Shown: positions 40,734 to 50,206 of the stretch, one piece after another
Layout: each line of letters starts with the position of its first letter
Position numbering within the stretch: the first letter of the stretch is position 1
Origin: Microcaldota archaeon
GTDB lineage: Archaea > Micrarchaeota > Micrarchaeia > Micrarchaeales > Micrarchaeaceae
Reading direction: 5' to 3'
NCBI GenBank assembly: GCA_021799475.1
Contig: JAJZAJ010000003.1
Coordinates: forward strand, 1 to 60,836
Length of the DNA stretch: 60,836 nt
The notes under the pieces: generated by a model
What the model saw: the letters and a program-made list of their open reading frames with translations, nothing else
What the model was told of the DNA's origin: nothing
Databases searched by the model: none
Translations under genes and position numbers: made by a program

Positions 40734-40805
40734 GGGCCCGTAGTCGAGTGGTAAGACGTTCCCTTCACACGGGAAAGATCCGGGGTTCGATTCCCTGCGG
40801 GCTCA
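40734..40805 (+). tRNA. tRNA-Val (CAC)
   Basis: Acceptor GGGCCCG (40734-40740) pairs with CGGGCTC (40798-40804, one G-T), A73 at 40805. The anticodon stem TTCCC/GGGAA has loop TTCACAC, anticodon CAC. The T arm is CGGGG-TTCGATT-CCCTG. A TATA-like TATTTTAATC lies about 30-35 bases upstream. Confidence 0.93.
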
Positions 40806-40903
40806 TTAGAGAAGCTGAAAGACGCTGCGGTGCCTGCGCCACTCTTTATCCTGACGAACCCGCAAGGTTCCTTTAAATATTTCCAACGCTGCGATAGCTA
40901 CAT

Positions 40904-41581
40904 ATGACGACCGGAAAGATAGGCAGGCCAAGGATAAGGCCCGCTAATCAGAATGATTTCAAGCCAGTAGGCGCGATGCTCGACAATGAGGGGCTGTCAT
41001 GGCACGGAGTGCCTGAACTCAATACCCTATACGGCAGGCAGTATTTCGGGCACATGCTAAGAAAAGGAAAGGGTATGGAAAATGTAAATGATGGGAAGAA
41101 GATTGGCTTCGTTGCTGAAATCAATGGGAAAGTAGTTGGTGCGGTGCTGATTGACCTGCTGCAGGGATCGCGCGGAGAGGAGATAGCGCTTATCGACAGG
41201 CTGGTCGTAAGCCGCAATAGAAGGAAAATCGGAATAGGCACAATGCTTAGGGAGCATGCTGAAAAAATATGCACAGAAAATGGTTCTACTGAAATTAGGG
41301 CTGAAATCAGCGTATGCAACACAGATGTATTATCGATGTTCGGTTCTGCTGGTTATGAGATATTGCAGGCACGCGGAATCTTAGACGGGTTCACGATGCT
41401 TGCGAGAAAGATGATGGCGCAGAGGAATACGATGAATATCGCTATGAATGCCTATGGGTGCACGCATGGCACACCTGCGGTTTCCAATGCAGCTTCCAAT
41501 AATCTGCAGATTCAGGCAGGATATACTGCGGTAAAGCCGGTTGACCTGGTTGACTGCAGCAAACTGCATCTGCATAAATAA
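40904..41581 (+). CDS. GNAT-family N-acetyltransferase (225 aa)
   Basis: Acetyl-CoA motif A reads LVVSRNRRKIGIGTMLREHA near residue 104 (RxxGxG variant KxGIG). The N-terminus RIRPANQNDFKPVGAML and the late FGSAGYEILQARG fit the GNAT fold. The last 55 residues (after LARKMMA) are an Asn/Ala-rich tail outside the GNAT domain. ATG at 40904 lies 20-25 bases after TTTAAATATTTCC, so the mRNA is probably leaderless. Substrate unknown. Confidence 0.82.
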   Translation: MTTGKIGRPRIRPANQNDFKPVGAMLDNEGLSWHGVPELNTLYGRQYFGHMLRKGKGMENVNDGKKIGFVAEINGKVVGAVLIDLLQGSRGEEIALIDRLVVSRNRRKIGIGTMLREHAEKICTENGSTEIRAEISVCNTDVLSMFGSAGYEILQARGILDGFTMLARKMMAQRNTMNIAMNAYGCTHGTPAVSNAASNNLQIQAGYTAVKPVDLVDCSKLHLHK

Positions 41582-41588
41582 GCGGAAT

Positions 41589-42458
41589 TCACGGCTTGAA
41601 AGCGGCGCAGATTGTATGGAGTATCAGTTTAGCAGCCAGCACATTCGGAGCCGCCATTCCCGGAATAGGACATAATTCATTGAAGTCTGCACCGAGCAGG
41701 CGCTTTTTCTCCAGAACCATTGACAGTATATCCTTGAGGTCGTTGTAGCGCATGCCCCCCGGTTCCGGAGTGCCGGTAGCTGGAAACTCACCTGTGTCCA
41801 AAACATCCAAGTCTATAGTCATGTAGATTTTTTTCCTTGTCCTCTTTACTATCATGTCTGCAATCTGCTTTTTGTCCATCTTCAATATATCCTTCATGTA
41901 TAATATGTCCTTCAGCTCCTTTGCGCTCCGCTCGTCTATGCTTCTTACCCCGACGCTCACACAGCTATCGCACATCTCGCGTATCCTTGACATTACGCAC
42001 GCATGGCAGTACTTCGTGCCGTAAAGCTCGTCCCTTGAATCAGAATGTGCGTCGAAGTGTATGACTGAAAAATCCTTCTCAGCTTTTGACAGGGCCTTGA
42101 CAGCACCTACCGCGATCGTATGCTCGCCGCCGAGAAGCACTGGCATCTTCCCGTCATCAAGTATTATCGATGTCTCCTTCGCTATCCTGTCCACCATCGC
42201 TTTTGGTCCGCTGAAATCGGGAGCGAGTTCTTCCGTGGTGTAAACCCCTATCGTGCTTACGTCAATGCCGAATTCCTCATCATATAGCTCCAGGTTCCTG
42301 CTTGCCTCTATGATGGCCCTTGGGCCTTCTCTGGAACCGATTTTGTATGTGGATGTCGAATCATACGGTACGGGAAGCGCCACTACCTTGGCCTTTCCGT
42401 AATCCTGTTCCTCAAGCCCAAAGAGGTTGTATGGCGGCATCGCATTCAATATCTTCAT
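41589..42458 (-). CDS. Agmatinase/arginase-family ureohydrolase (289 aa)
   Basis: The Mn2 motifs of ureohydrolases are present: LLGGEHT near residue 110, HFDAHSDSRDE near 133 (DxHxD), and IDLDVLDTGEFPATGTPEPG near 217 (DxDxxD). The sequence is closest in look to archaeal SpeB (agmatine to putrescine and urea). In most agmatinases the third block reads DIDxxDPxxAPGTGTPEPGG; here Asp-Thr-Gly-Glu-Phe-Pro-Ala is a common variant. It is needed for polyamine synthesis if agmatinase. Confidence 0.9.
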   Translation of the reverse strand: MKILNAMPPYNLFGLEEQDYGKAKVVALPVPYDSTSTYKIGSREGPRAIIEASRNLELYDEEFGIDVSTIGVYTTEELAPDFSGPKAMVDRIAKETSIILDDGKMPVLLGGEHTIAVGAVKALSKAEKDFSVIHFDAHSDSRDELYGTKYCHACVMSRIREMCDSCVSVGVRSIDERSAKELKDILYMKDILKMDKKQIADMIVKRTRKKIYMTIDLDVLDTGEFPATGTPEPGGMRYNDLKDILSMVLEKKRLLGADFNELCPIPGMAAPNVLAAKLILHTICAAFKP

Positions 42459-42600
42459 GATTTGTCACGATTATTTTATCCGCTTCGTCTCAGCAAACCG
42501 GCATAATATCTTTACCACCCATCTTTATATGCGTTGCAGTGGGACGGACTTATACCGATCTTTGCAGAGTGTGGTTTTACTCCGATGTGCATAAAGAAGA

Positions 42601-42655
42601 GAGACAAAAAGAAAAATAAAAAAGAATAAAAAATAAAAAAAAATAAAAGATGATG
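42601..42655 (-). terminator. T-rich transcription terminator
   Basis: The minus strand carries runs of T interrupted by single A (TTTTATTTTTTTTTATTTTT and following) right after the stop of the 42662 gene. Archaeal RNA polymerase ends transcription at such oligo-T stretches. No hairpin is needed or seen. Confidence 0.75.
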
Positions 42656-42661
42656 CAGATA

Positions 42662-43036
42662 TTACATCATCATTTCCCAGATGCCTCCTATGTAGGTCAG
42701 AACGAGTCCGACAACCACATACCAGAAGTATTGGGTCCCTCCTGAGACTATGAGCAGCATAAGTGCTCCCCACATTATCAGCTTCCACAGCGGTCCGTCC
42801 TTCTTGCTGTCCATCTTACCCGCTATAGCGCCGATGCTCATGAAGAACAGGGCTATAGAGCTGAAGATGGCCGCCGCGATTACGAATGGGGTCAGGAATT
42901 GGGCTGATGCCAGCCACGATCCTGTCGTCACAGTGCCGCTCGTACCGTACCACGTGAAAATCACGTAGAGGTATATCAGCGATCCTAGAAACACTAGGAT
43001 TCCTCCTGCTGCACCTGCAGATTTTTTTGTCGCCAT
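42662..43036 (-). CDS. Small four-span membrane protein (124 aa)
   Basis: Four hydrophobic segments (about 12-30, 47-68, 84-98 and 102-120) separated by short charged loops (KMDSKKDGPL); the N-terminus is basic and Ala/Gly-rich. The family is not recognised. It is followed by a long T-rich terminator, which suggests a well expressed single-gene transcript. ATG at 43036 sits behind TATA-like sequence (TTTAAAAAGC). Confidence 0.72.
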   Translation of the reverse strand: MATKKSAGAAGGILVFLGSLIYLYVIFTWYGTSGTVTTGSWLASAQFLTPFVIAAAIFSSIALFFMSIGAIAGKMDSKKDGPLWKLIMWGALMLLIVSGGTQYFWYVVVGLVLTYIGGIWEMMM

Positions 43037-43212
43037 TTATATCACTTTGATTCAACAATAAAAACCAAGCTTTTTAAAGCTTGCTTCGGCATACGCCATA
43101 GTAGGTAGATATTGCAGTCATCATCACTTTCAAAATAATGGTTCATCTGCTTTACGCTCGCATGCTATAGCAATAAAAATATGCATTTCCTCATCTCTGT
43201 TTGAGTGATGCA

Positions 43213-43491
43213 ATGGCAGATAAGATCAGGTGCGCGCATATACTTGTGGAAAAGCAGTCTGTTGCGCTTGAAATCATAGCAAAGCTGAAGAAAGGGGATA
43301 GCTTCGCGAAGCTGGCGGAGCAGTACGGGATGGACAGCACGAGGAAGAGGGGAGGTGACTTGGGATTCTTCGGCAGAGGTATGATGGTCAAGGAATTTGA
43401 GAACGCGGCATTTGCGCTGCAGCCAGGGCAGATAACAGAGCAGCCTGTCAGGACGCAGTTCGGATATCACGTCATAAAAAGGCTTGAGTGA
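43213..43491 (+). CDS. Parvulin-type peptidyl-prolyl isomerase (92 aa)
   Basis: Single PpiC-type domain: IRCAHILVEKQSVALEIIAK, GDSFAKLAEQYGMDST, KRGGDLGFFGRGMMVKEFEN and FALQPGQITEQPVRTQFGYH followed by VIKRL. The conserved His of AHILV and of FGYHVI are present. It catalyses prolyl cis-trans isomerisation in the cytoplasm (no signal peptide). ATG at 43213 gives MADKIRC; a TTG at 43201 would add four residues. It overlaps the alternative TTG start of the FkbM gene. Confidence 0.93.
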   Translation: MADKIRCAHILVEKQSVALEIIAKLKKGDSFAKLAEQYGMDSTRKRGGDLGFFGRGMMVKEFENAAFALQPGQITEQPVRTQFGYHVIKRLE

Positions 43492-43507
43492 ACTGATTGG
43501 TGCATGT

Positions 43508-44161
43508 ATGAGGCTATCTCATGTATTCCATCCATTCAGGACCAAGAGACAGGTAGAGCGCTCTTTGGCGTGCTGGGATGCCGCGGAGGACGTGTTCATA
43601 ACTCAACAATACAACTGGCTGGCATCAAGACTAAAGGCAAACACGACAGTCATAGATCTGGGCGCGAATATGGGAGATACTGCGATATATTTCGCCCAGT
43701 TCAAAGAAAGCACCGTTGTGATGGCGTATGAACCAGGTCCTGTCCCGTACAAGATGATGCTGGAGAATTTGGGGAAATGCAGTATAGGGGCAAAGGTGCG
43801 ACCGTACAACTACGCAATCGGTGAAAAAGAAGGCACGCTGTTGTTGAAGGATAAGTTGCACACAAGAAGTTCTTCTGCCGAAGCTATGGTTGCGGCAAAA
43901 GGCACACCGGTAAAAGTCGTGACTCTGAGTTCGGTTCTGGATGGGCTTACAAATGTAGTCATCAAATGTGATATTGAGGGTGCTGAGGAAACAATATTTG
44001 ATGGAGTAGATCTTTCAATGGCTTATGCCATCCAGCTGGAATGGCACAGTCAAAAAGCAAAGGAAAAGGCAGTCAATAATTTAACAGAGGCAGGGTTCAC
44101 GCTAGATTATATAAAACAAGATACAGAGTCGCACACCGGGATGATTGGCGCTTACAAATAA
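43508..44161 (+). CDS. FkbM-family methyltransferase (217 aa)
   Basis: Motif I VIDLGANMGDTAIYFAQF near residue 50 and AYEPGPVPYKMMLENL are typical of FkbM O-methyltransferases acting on sugars or lipid-linked glycans. The late VVIKCDIEGAEETIFDG (DxEGxE) is the family signature. TTG at 43484 would give 225 residues; ATG 43508, with GGTG upstream, is preferred. It opens the glycan locus. Confidence 0.87.
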   Translation: MRLSHVFHPFRTKRQVERSLACWDAAEDVFITQQYNWLASRLKANTTVIDLGANMGDTAIYFAQFKESTVVMAYEPGPVPYKMMLENLGKCSIGAKVRPYNYAIGEKEGTLLLKDKLHTRSSSAEAMVAAKGTPVKVVTLSSVLDGLTNVVIKCDIEGAEETIFDGVDLSMAYAIQLEWHSQKAKEKAVNNLTEAGFTLDYIKQDTESHTGMIGAYK

Positions 44162-44319
44162 AAGGCAAGGAATGAAAGTGCAATGGAGAGGACACCATAT
44201 TAGCAACGCCAGTCTAATCAATATTGTCCCAAAGCCGCATGCACCGAAACGTAGAAATATTATATCATACACCAGACTGCTGTACTGTTGCGCATAATGT
44301 GCTGTTTTGTTGTGATAGA

Positions 44320-45135
44320 ATGACAAAAGTAAAGACCTGCGTTATACCCGCGGCGGGGCTGGGCAAAAGATTCCTTCCTATGACGAGGTCGATGCCGAAG
44401 GAGATGCTCCCGTTGGTCGACAAGCCGATCATACAGTATGTAGTAGAAGAAGCCGCAGCCAGCGGACTCGAGACGATACTTATTGTGATAGGAAAAGGAA
44501 AGGACGCCATAATAGACTATTTTGACAGCAACAGATCAGATGGAAATAATGAGAACAGCTGGCTTGATAGCTTGCCGAATATTTTTTTCGTAAGGCAGAA
44601 TGAGCCGAGAGGGCTTGCAGACGCAGTCGGATGCGCGAAGTCTTTCGTGAATGATGAACCTTTCGCGGTGCTGCTTGGCGACACGGTATATACCAGCGAT
44701 TCCGGAGTTCCCGTAACGGCGCAGCTCCTTCGTACATATGAGCATATCGGAGCGCCCGTCATAGCCGTTGAGAAGGTGAGAAGGGAAAAGATAAGGGATT
44801 ACGGGATAATAGCGGGAAAGATGGTAGCCAAACAGTTATGGAAGATTTTTGGCATGGTGGAGAAGCCGGAGCCATCGCAGGCACCAAGCAACATAGGAAT
44901 TACCGGCACTTATATACTTGAACCTGAGATATTCAAATACATAGAAAAACTCCTGCCCGGGAAGAACGGCGAGCTGCAGCTTACCGAAGCTTTGTGCAAT
45001 ATGCTGCATGACTACGACATATACGGTGCTGGCTTTAATGGCAAACGGTATGATATAGGGACAAAGGAGCTTTGGATATCAGCCAACCAGGAGTTCCTTC
45101 GCAAGGACAGGAGATTCTCCTGTTTGCTCCGATAA
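44320..45135 (+). CDS. galU: UTP-glucose-1-phosphate uridylyltransferase (272 aa)
   Basis: It makes UDP-glucose for the neighbouring glycosyltransferases. GalU motifs are VIPAAGLGKRFLPMTRSMPK at the N-terminus (nucleotide-binding), EMLPLVDKPIIQYVVEEA, FVRQNEPRGLADAVGCAK, LLGDTVY and VEKPEPSQAPSNIGITGTYI. ATG at 44320 begins the normal N-terminus (MTKVKTCVIPAAG); an upstream in-frame ATG at 44224 would add 32 Cys/His-rich residues that do not fit the family. Confidence 0.94.
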   Translation: MTKVKTCVIPAAGLGKRFLPMTRSMPKEMLPLVDKPIIQYVVEEAAASGLETILIVIGKGKDAIIDYFDSNRSDGNNENSWLDSLPNIFFVRQNEPRGLADAVGCAKSFVNDEPFAVLLGDTVYTSDSGVPVTAQLLRTYEHIGAPVIAVEKVRREKIRDYGIIAGKMVAKQLWKIFGMVEKPEPSQAPSNIGITGTYILEPEIFKYIEKLLPGKNGELQLTEALCNMLHDYDIYGAGFNGKRYDIGTKELWISANQEFLRKDRRFSCLLR

Positions 45136-45138
45136 TTC

Positions 45139-46275
45139 CTACCTGCCATTTGGGCGCAGCCTGCTGAAGAGCCGTTCATAGAACCTGTTGATTCCGGATA
45201 TCTCGAATTCAGACAGGTTTTCCCTGTTCTTTATATATTTGGAATGCCTCTGGCTGCGCAATATCTCTGCCAGCTTTTCCGGTATGCTCTCTTCGCTCTC
45301 AACAAGGCACATGTCCCTGACCTCTTTCGGTATAGGAGTATAAGACGGAAGAACAACAGGAATGCCAAGGGCGATGCTCTCCAGCACTACCAGCCCCAGC
45401 CCTTCCCTCTCTGACATATGGAGCAGCACCGCGCACGAGCCTATCTGCTCCCAAAGCTCCTCCCTCTTCACGATAGGCCGTCTTATCTTTATAATGTTCT
45501 GCAGACGTTCCTTCTTTATGATGCCGCGTATCTCTTTTTCCTCCGGTCCATCCCCTATTATAAGCCCTCTTGCACCTTTTACTTTTCGCTGCGCCTCTTT
45601 TACTGCCAATATCCATTTATCAAGCCGCTTCTCCTTTATCAGCCTGCCCCAATAAACTATCGTGTTCCTCTTGCCCTCTTTGCTTATGAACGGCTTGAGC
45701 TCATTATCATTCAGTATAGGGGCGAAAACGCTTATCTTGCTTCTCAGTATCCCTATTTTCTCGAGCTTTTGCGCTGTCACGGAGGAATTTGCTATATACG
45801 CATCTGCCATCTTCACAAAAAGGGAAGCTGCTGCACCGCCCAGCCACGCAAAAAGGGGGTTTTTCAAATATTCTTTCCAGTAGTTCCTATCCCATACCTC
45901 TACAACGTCAAGCACGAGCTTGCAGCCGAAAAGCTTGCAATACAGCCTGAGAACAGGTATATGCAATATAGGGAACATGTTGCACTCTATTACGGAAAAC
46001 CTGAATCTGAAGATGTTGATTGTGCTTGCCGCGAACTTCAGCGCAGCTCTTATCGACCTCCTGCCATGCCTGTAGAATCGTTCCGAGCTGGTTTTCCCCA
46101 GAGTATGGTATTGTATTCTTTTATCAGTAAATTCATGCTCCATCCCTGGCCACTGCATCGAAAAGAAATGCACTTCGTGTATCTTGGCAAGCTCCTCGGC
46201 TTCGGCCCTTTCAACAGCCTCTATACCTCCCATGTGCCAGGGGAAAGCCGCATCTGACACGAAAGCAATTCTCAT
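45139..46275 (-). CDS. GT4-family glycosyltransferase (378 aa)
   Basis: GT-B fold: N-terminal RIAFVSDAAFPWHMGGIEAV (Gly-rich acceptor loop), C-terminal IVYWGRLIKEKRLDKWILAV, GLIIGDGPEEKE and SEREGLGLVVLESIALGIPV with the donor-binding E-x7-E. It is the only minus-strand gene of the left part of the locus, converging on galU with a 3-base gap between stops. Acceptor unknown. Confidence 0.9.
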   Translation of the reverse strand: MRIAFVSDAAFPWHMGGIEAVERAEAEELAKIHEVHFFSMQWPGMEHEFTDKRIQYHTLGKTSSERFYRHGRRSIRAALKFAASTINIFRFRFSVIECNMFPILHIPVLRLYCKLFGCKLVLDVVEVWDRNYWKEYLKNPLFAWLGGAAASLFVKMADAYIANSSVTAQKLEKIGILRSKISVFAPILNDNELKPFISKEGKRNTIVYWGRLIKEKRLDKWILAVKEAQRKVKGARGLIIGDGPEEKEIRGIIKKERLQNIIKIRRPIVKREELWEQIGSCAVLLHMSEREGLGLVVLESIALGIPVVLPSYTPIPKEVRDMCLVESEESIPEKLAEILRSQRHSKYIKNRENLSEFEISGINRFYERLFSRLRPNGR

Positions 46276-46400
46276 GAAGACACACTCTCACTTGCCAATC
46301 AAGATTTAAAAGGCTTGAAAAACAGATATTAATAAGGTGATGTGTTCCAAAGAAAAAGCATTTAGATTAGGTAATATCAATATTCAGTATTGGTAATGTA

Positions 46401-48092
46401 GTGGTGAGATTGAAAAAGATATCGAGGAAGAGGAGGGTGGCAAAAGCCGGCGCAGCAGTAAAGCAACCGCTCGTCGCCATAGTGATACCGAATTATAACG
46501 GGCAGGTTGTACAGTATAACGGGAAAGGAATACTGGAAAACTTGCTGGAATCGCTGATGGCAACGTCATACAGGAACATGAAAGTGATTGTCAGTGACGA
46601 CAGTTCTCCGTCTCCCGATGCTAGCGCGGGGATAGCGGCGAAATACAACGTTAAATTCATTGTGAATAAGCCGAATGGAGGTTTTGCGAAGAATGCGAAC
46701 TTCGGCGCAAAATACGCAATAGATGAATATGATCCGGACTATATCCTCTGGCTGAACAACGATATAATAATAACTGATCCGGATTGGCTAACAAAGCTTG
46801 TTGAGACGGCGGAATCGGATCCAAAAATAGGGATGGTGGGATGCAAGCTGCTGTATCCTGACGGAAAGATACAAAGGGGCTATTCTCCGGATGAGCGCAA
46901 CCAGCAGGACAGTGAAAAGTTCGATTACGTAAGGCATTCTGAGTCAGTTGATGGGGCTATGTTTTTTGCAAAGAGAGCAGTCATAGATAGAGTCGGGCTC
47001 TTTGATGAGATGTTCCTCTTTGGCTGGGAGGATGCGGATTACTGCATGAGAGTAAGGGATGCCGGATTCAAGTTCGTCTACAACGGAAAAGTAAAGCTTA
47101 TGCATCTTGAAGGAGCGACCTCCACCGCGGCTGCAAGGAACAATGGCAGATACAAGAGATCGTATAACGACATGGTCAGCTTCATAAGATTTATGTGGAA
47201 GCATAACTCTAAGTTCACCTTATCATACAAACTTCACAGTGTGCTGAACATGGCAGCAAGCGTCTTTGTCACGACAAACGAGAGCGTAAAGACCGGATTC
47301 AAACTGGGAAAGTACAGGTTCAATCCCGATCCGCTGACAAAAATACGCGCTTACTACAGGGCAACGATGGATGTCGTATCACCGCACATGATGTTTTACC
47401 GATTTCTGGTAAATCACGGGCTGGGGCGCCTGTTAATAAACGGAGCAGTAAGAAAACTGCAGGAAGAGGCAAAGGCCTGCAGGAACATAGAGGACATAGT
47501 AAACCTTGCATACGCATTTGATTATCATGGAATCACGATAGGCCCATTTCAGATAAAAGAAGAAATAATGAAATTCGCGGAGGACCTATCAAACAAGCAG
47601 CCGCAGGAAATACTGGAGATAGGCACTGCAAAGGGAGGTACTTTATTCATAATAGCGCAATGCGCTCCTGACAATGCACATATAATTAGCCTCGACCTTC
47701 CTAACGGGAAATTTGGGGGAGGATACCCTTCGTGGAAAATCCCATTGTATAGATCATTTGTAAAAAAAGGGCAAATGCTTGAACTTGTAAGGGAAAACTC
47801 TCATGATATCGGAACATTCGAAACTGTGCGAAAGCTGTTAAATGATAAGAAACTCGATCTCCTTTTCATTGACGCGGATCGTAGTTATGATGGCGTGAAA
47901 CATGACTTCAATATGTATTCTGTGCTTGTTAAAGAATCAGGAACGATAGCGATGCATGATATATCAAAGACACCAAACCCTGAGATAAGCGTTCAGCCGT
48001 TCTGGGATGAGATAAAGAAAAAACACAGGACAAAGGAGATAATAGAGAATCCTATGCAGGGCTATGGCATTGGTATAATAAATATGAAATGA
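46401..48092 (+). CDS. Fusion of a GT2 glycosyltransferase and a class I methyltransferase (563 aa)
   Basis: Residues about 20-300 are a GT-A/GT2 domain of rhamnosyltransferase type: VAIVIPNYNG, DDSSPSPDAS, NGGFAKNANFG, LWLNNDI (DxD position) and FGWEDADYCMRVRDAGF. Residues about 395-560 are a Methyltransf_24/CmcI-like domain: EILEIGTAKGGTLFIIAQ, DLLFIDADRSYDGVKHDF, GTIAMHDI. GTG at 46401 or 46404 are the starts. It may add and O-methylate the same sugar. The next gene begins 4 bases before its stop. Confidence 0.9.
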   Translation: MVRLKKISRKRRVAKAGAAVKQPLVAIVIPNYNGQVVQYNGKGILENLLESLMATSYRNMKVIVSDDSSPSPDASAGIAAKYNVKFIVNKPNGGFAKNANFGAKYAIDEYDPDYILWLNNDIIITDPDWLTKLVETAESDPKIGMVGCKLLYPDGKIQRGYSPDERNQQDSEKFDYVRHSESVDGAMFFAKRAVIDRVGLFDEMFLFGWEDADYCMRVRDAGFKFVYNGKVKLMHLEGATSTAAARNNGRYKRSYNDMVSFIRFMWKHNSKFTLSYKLHSVLNMAASVFVTTNESVKTGFKLGKYRFNPDPLTKIRAYYRATMDVVSPHMMFYRFLVNHGLGRLLINGAVRKLQEEAKACRNIEDIVNLAYAFDYHGITIGPFQIKEEIMKFAEDLSNKQPQEILEIGTAKGGTLFIIAQCAPDNAHIISLDLPNGKFGGGYPSWKIPLYRSFVKKGQMLELVRENSHDIGTFETVRKLLNDKKLDLLFIDADRSYDGVKHDFNMYSVLVKESGTIAMHDISKTPNPEISVQPFWDEIKKKHRTKEIIENPMQGYGIGIINMK

Positions 48093-49147
48093 TGCGCATG
48101 TCAAAGACAGGGCTAAGTCTGTTGATCTTTTCTAGAGGAGATACTAAGCAGGCTTTAGATTTGATATCCGATATGTACGACCTTGTAGATGAAGTCGTGG
48201 TTATAGATTCGAGCAGCAGAGAAGAGCATAAATCACTCAAGGAACAGAAAAGGAGATTTCAAAAAATGAAGGTATACTATGTAATTGCCCTTGGATATGC
48301 AGACCCGATGAGAATGTATGCGCTAAAGAAATGTACTTATCAGTGGGTATTGCTTGTCGACACTGATGAAAGGTTGAGTGTTGTGCTCAAGAGCCGGTTA
48401 AGAGAGCTTGTTGGCAACCCTCAAACCGACGCATATGCAATAAGGAGGTATGAGAATACGGAAGGTATAAAGAAGAATAAATTCTGGACTTGGCAGATTC
48501 GTCTGTTTAAGAAGGATGTTGCAACTTATAATGGAGTAATACACGAACAGCCATCTATATCAGGAATCGTAAACGGTCTCTACGATAGAGAAGCATATCT
48601 AGCACATTTGTACTCGATGAAAGGTAAATCCTGGGATGAATATGGAATTATGCAGCAGTTCAACAGGATGGACTACAAAACATATAATGAAAAAATAAAT
48701 GATTACTTATACAAGTTCAGATTTCCAAAGAAGCCAGATAAATCAAAATTTTCAAGAGTCGTGGTCAATATCATAAGAGCATATCAAAAATTAAAACGCA
48801 GTAAACCTGATGATGAAGTTACGTTGCTCGATTATCTATGGTTTTATATATTCATTGATATTGGTTATTTCATAAAGCAAAGAGATCTCTTTAATTTACC
48901 GAATATTATATCAAATCGGATAAGATCTATTAGAGAACTCAAATGGAATATGACCCAGGAAGATGCCAATGAAATATTTGAGATATCGAAAAGGATAAAC
49001 AGCATCGGAATAATAAAATATTTGGGGCTTGATTCAGAAAAAAAAGTGAAAGAGTTGAACAGAAAATATATTGACAAACAACAGGGTGTAGGATTACTGA
49101 TCAAGTTGTTGAAGGAACAGTACTATAGAGAGAGTGATTCCGGGTGA
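48089..49147 (+). CDS. GT2-family glycosyltransferase (352 aa)
   Basis: GT-A fold of the WaaE/KdtX-like type: LSLLIFSRGDTKQALDLISD, DEVVVIDSSSREEH, WVLLVDTDERLS (metal-binding DTDE) and WTWQIRLFKKDVATYNGVIH. The C-terminal 150 residues are helical and AT-rich. ATGATGCG start overlaps the preceding stop by 4 bases (ATGA), and the next gene overlaps its end by 4 bases, so the cluster is one translationally coupled operon. Confidence 0.87.
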   Translation: MMRMSKTGLSLLIFSRGDTKQALDLISDMYDLVDEVVVIDSSSREEHKSLKEQKRRFQKMKVYYVIALGYADPMRMYALKKCTYQWVLLVDTDERLSVVLKSRLRELVGNPQTDAYAIRRYENTEGIKKNKFWTWQIRLFKKDVATYNGVIHEQPSISGIVNGLYDREAYLAHLYSMKGKSWDEYGIMQQFNRMDYKTYNEKINDYLYKFRFPKKPDKSKFSRVVVNIIRAYQKLKRSKPDDEVTLLDYLWFYIFIDIGYFIKQRDLFNLPNIISNRIRSIRELKWNMTQEDANEIFEISKRINSIGIIKYLGLDSEKKVKELNRKYIDKQQGVGLLIKLLKEQYYRESDSG

Positions 49148-50202
49148 AAGTAGGAATATTGAGTTTAAAGGGCAATTTCAATAGAGGTATAGGCCAGGGG
49201 GTCCAGAAGTATATATATGAAATCTGGAACAACACAAATAGATTGGCCAAGACCAGAGGGGACTCGGTAGATAAGATAGAGTTTGGTTATGGCAACAGCT
49301 ATATGCTCAGGAAAGTGTCTTTTACCCTGATGCTCGGGATAAAATCATTCAATGGTTACGATATACTGCATATCCCTGCACCTATAATGTTCAATCCGAG
49401 GCACGGGAAGGAAACTAAAGTAGTAACAACGCTTCACGAATTTGCCTTGATACGCAAAGACAGCCCTATTTACACAGAGCCTAGACGGGAAGGAATGTTT
49501 TCCGGTTATATTGGCAGGAAGATACGTGAGCAAGTGATAAACTCTGATTACATAATACCGAATTCTACACAAACAGAGCAAGAGGCTATACAGATAGGAT
49601 GTGATAGAAACAAGATTGAAGTGGTGCCGCACGCAATAGATGACAAATTCATATATACACCTGTGCCAGAGCGCAAACAGAATAAGAGGTTCAGGTTGGG
49701 CTTCATAGGAAGGATAGGCAGCAGGAAGAACGTCAAGTTTGCAATTGACTCCTTCAAATCAATAGAAAACCAGAAGATAGATTTTGAGATATGGGGCAAT
49801 GTAGTGCCGGATTACGCACATGCTGTAAAAATACCTGAAGGTGAAGACAGGATTCAGTTGAAAGGATTTGCACCAGAGGAATCAATAGTCAAAATATTCG
49901 ATAGTTTTGATGCATTCGCCTTTCCTAGTCTGTACGAAGGATTTGGGATGGAGATACTTGAGGCACAGGCTAGGGGGCTTCCAGTAATAACGTATGCCAA
50001 GGCGCAAATCCCGGATGAGATTAAAAAATATTGCATAGAGGCGAAAGATGAAAGAGATATGGCAACTATAATAATGGACCTTAAGGAAAATGGATATGCT
50101 CAAAGGACACGGAAAGAGGCAATGGAATATGCGGCACAGTTCAATTGGAACAACTGCGCTAAAAGGACTATGATCGCATATAAGAATGCAATGAAATTGT
50201 GA
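49144..50202 (+). CDS. GT4-family glycosyltransferase, first duplicated copy (352 aa)
   Basis: GT-B fold: KVGILSLKGNFNRGIGQGVQ at the N-terminus, RLGFIGRIGSRKNVKFAIDS at the linker, and the donor site AFPSLYEGFGMEILEAQARG (E-x7-E). It is a close relative of the gene at 51252 (FDSFDAFAFPSLYEGFG versus YDSFDAFVFPSLYEGFG). GTG start overlaps the previous gene by 4 bases. Confidence 0.9.
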   Translation: MKVGILSLKGNFNRGIGQGVQKYIYEIWNNTNRLAKTRGDSVDKIEFGYGNSYMLRKVSFTLMLGIKSFNGYDILHIPAPIMFNPRHGKETKVVTTLHEFALIRKDSPIYTEPRREGMFSGYIGRKIREQVINSDYIIPNSTQTEQEAIQIGCDRNKIEVVPHAIDDKFIYTPVPERKQNKRFRLGFIGRIGSRKNVKFAIDSFKSIENQKIDFEIWGNVVPDYAHAVKIPEGEDRIQLKGFAPEESIVKIFDSFDAFAFPSLYEGFGMEILEAQARGLPVITYAKAQIPDEIKKYCIEAKDERDMATIIMDLKENGYAQRTRKEAMEYAAQFNWNNCAKRTMIAYKNAMKL

Positions 50203-50206
50203 GGAT

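Noticed and set aside
45418-46257. Long plus-strand ORF (279 codons) inside the GT4 gene
   Set aside because: It is the antisense shadow of a clear GT-B glycosyltransferase and has unusual Tyr/Leu/Pro composition.
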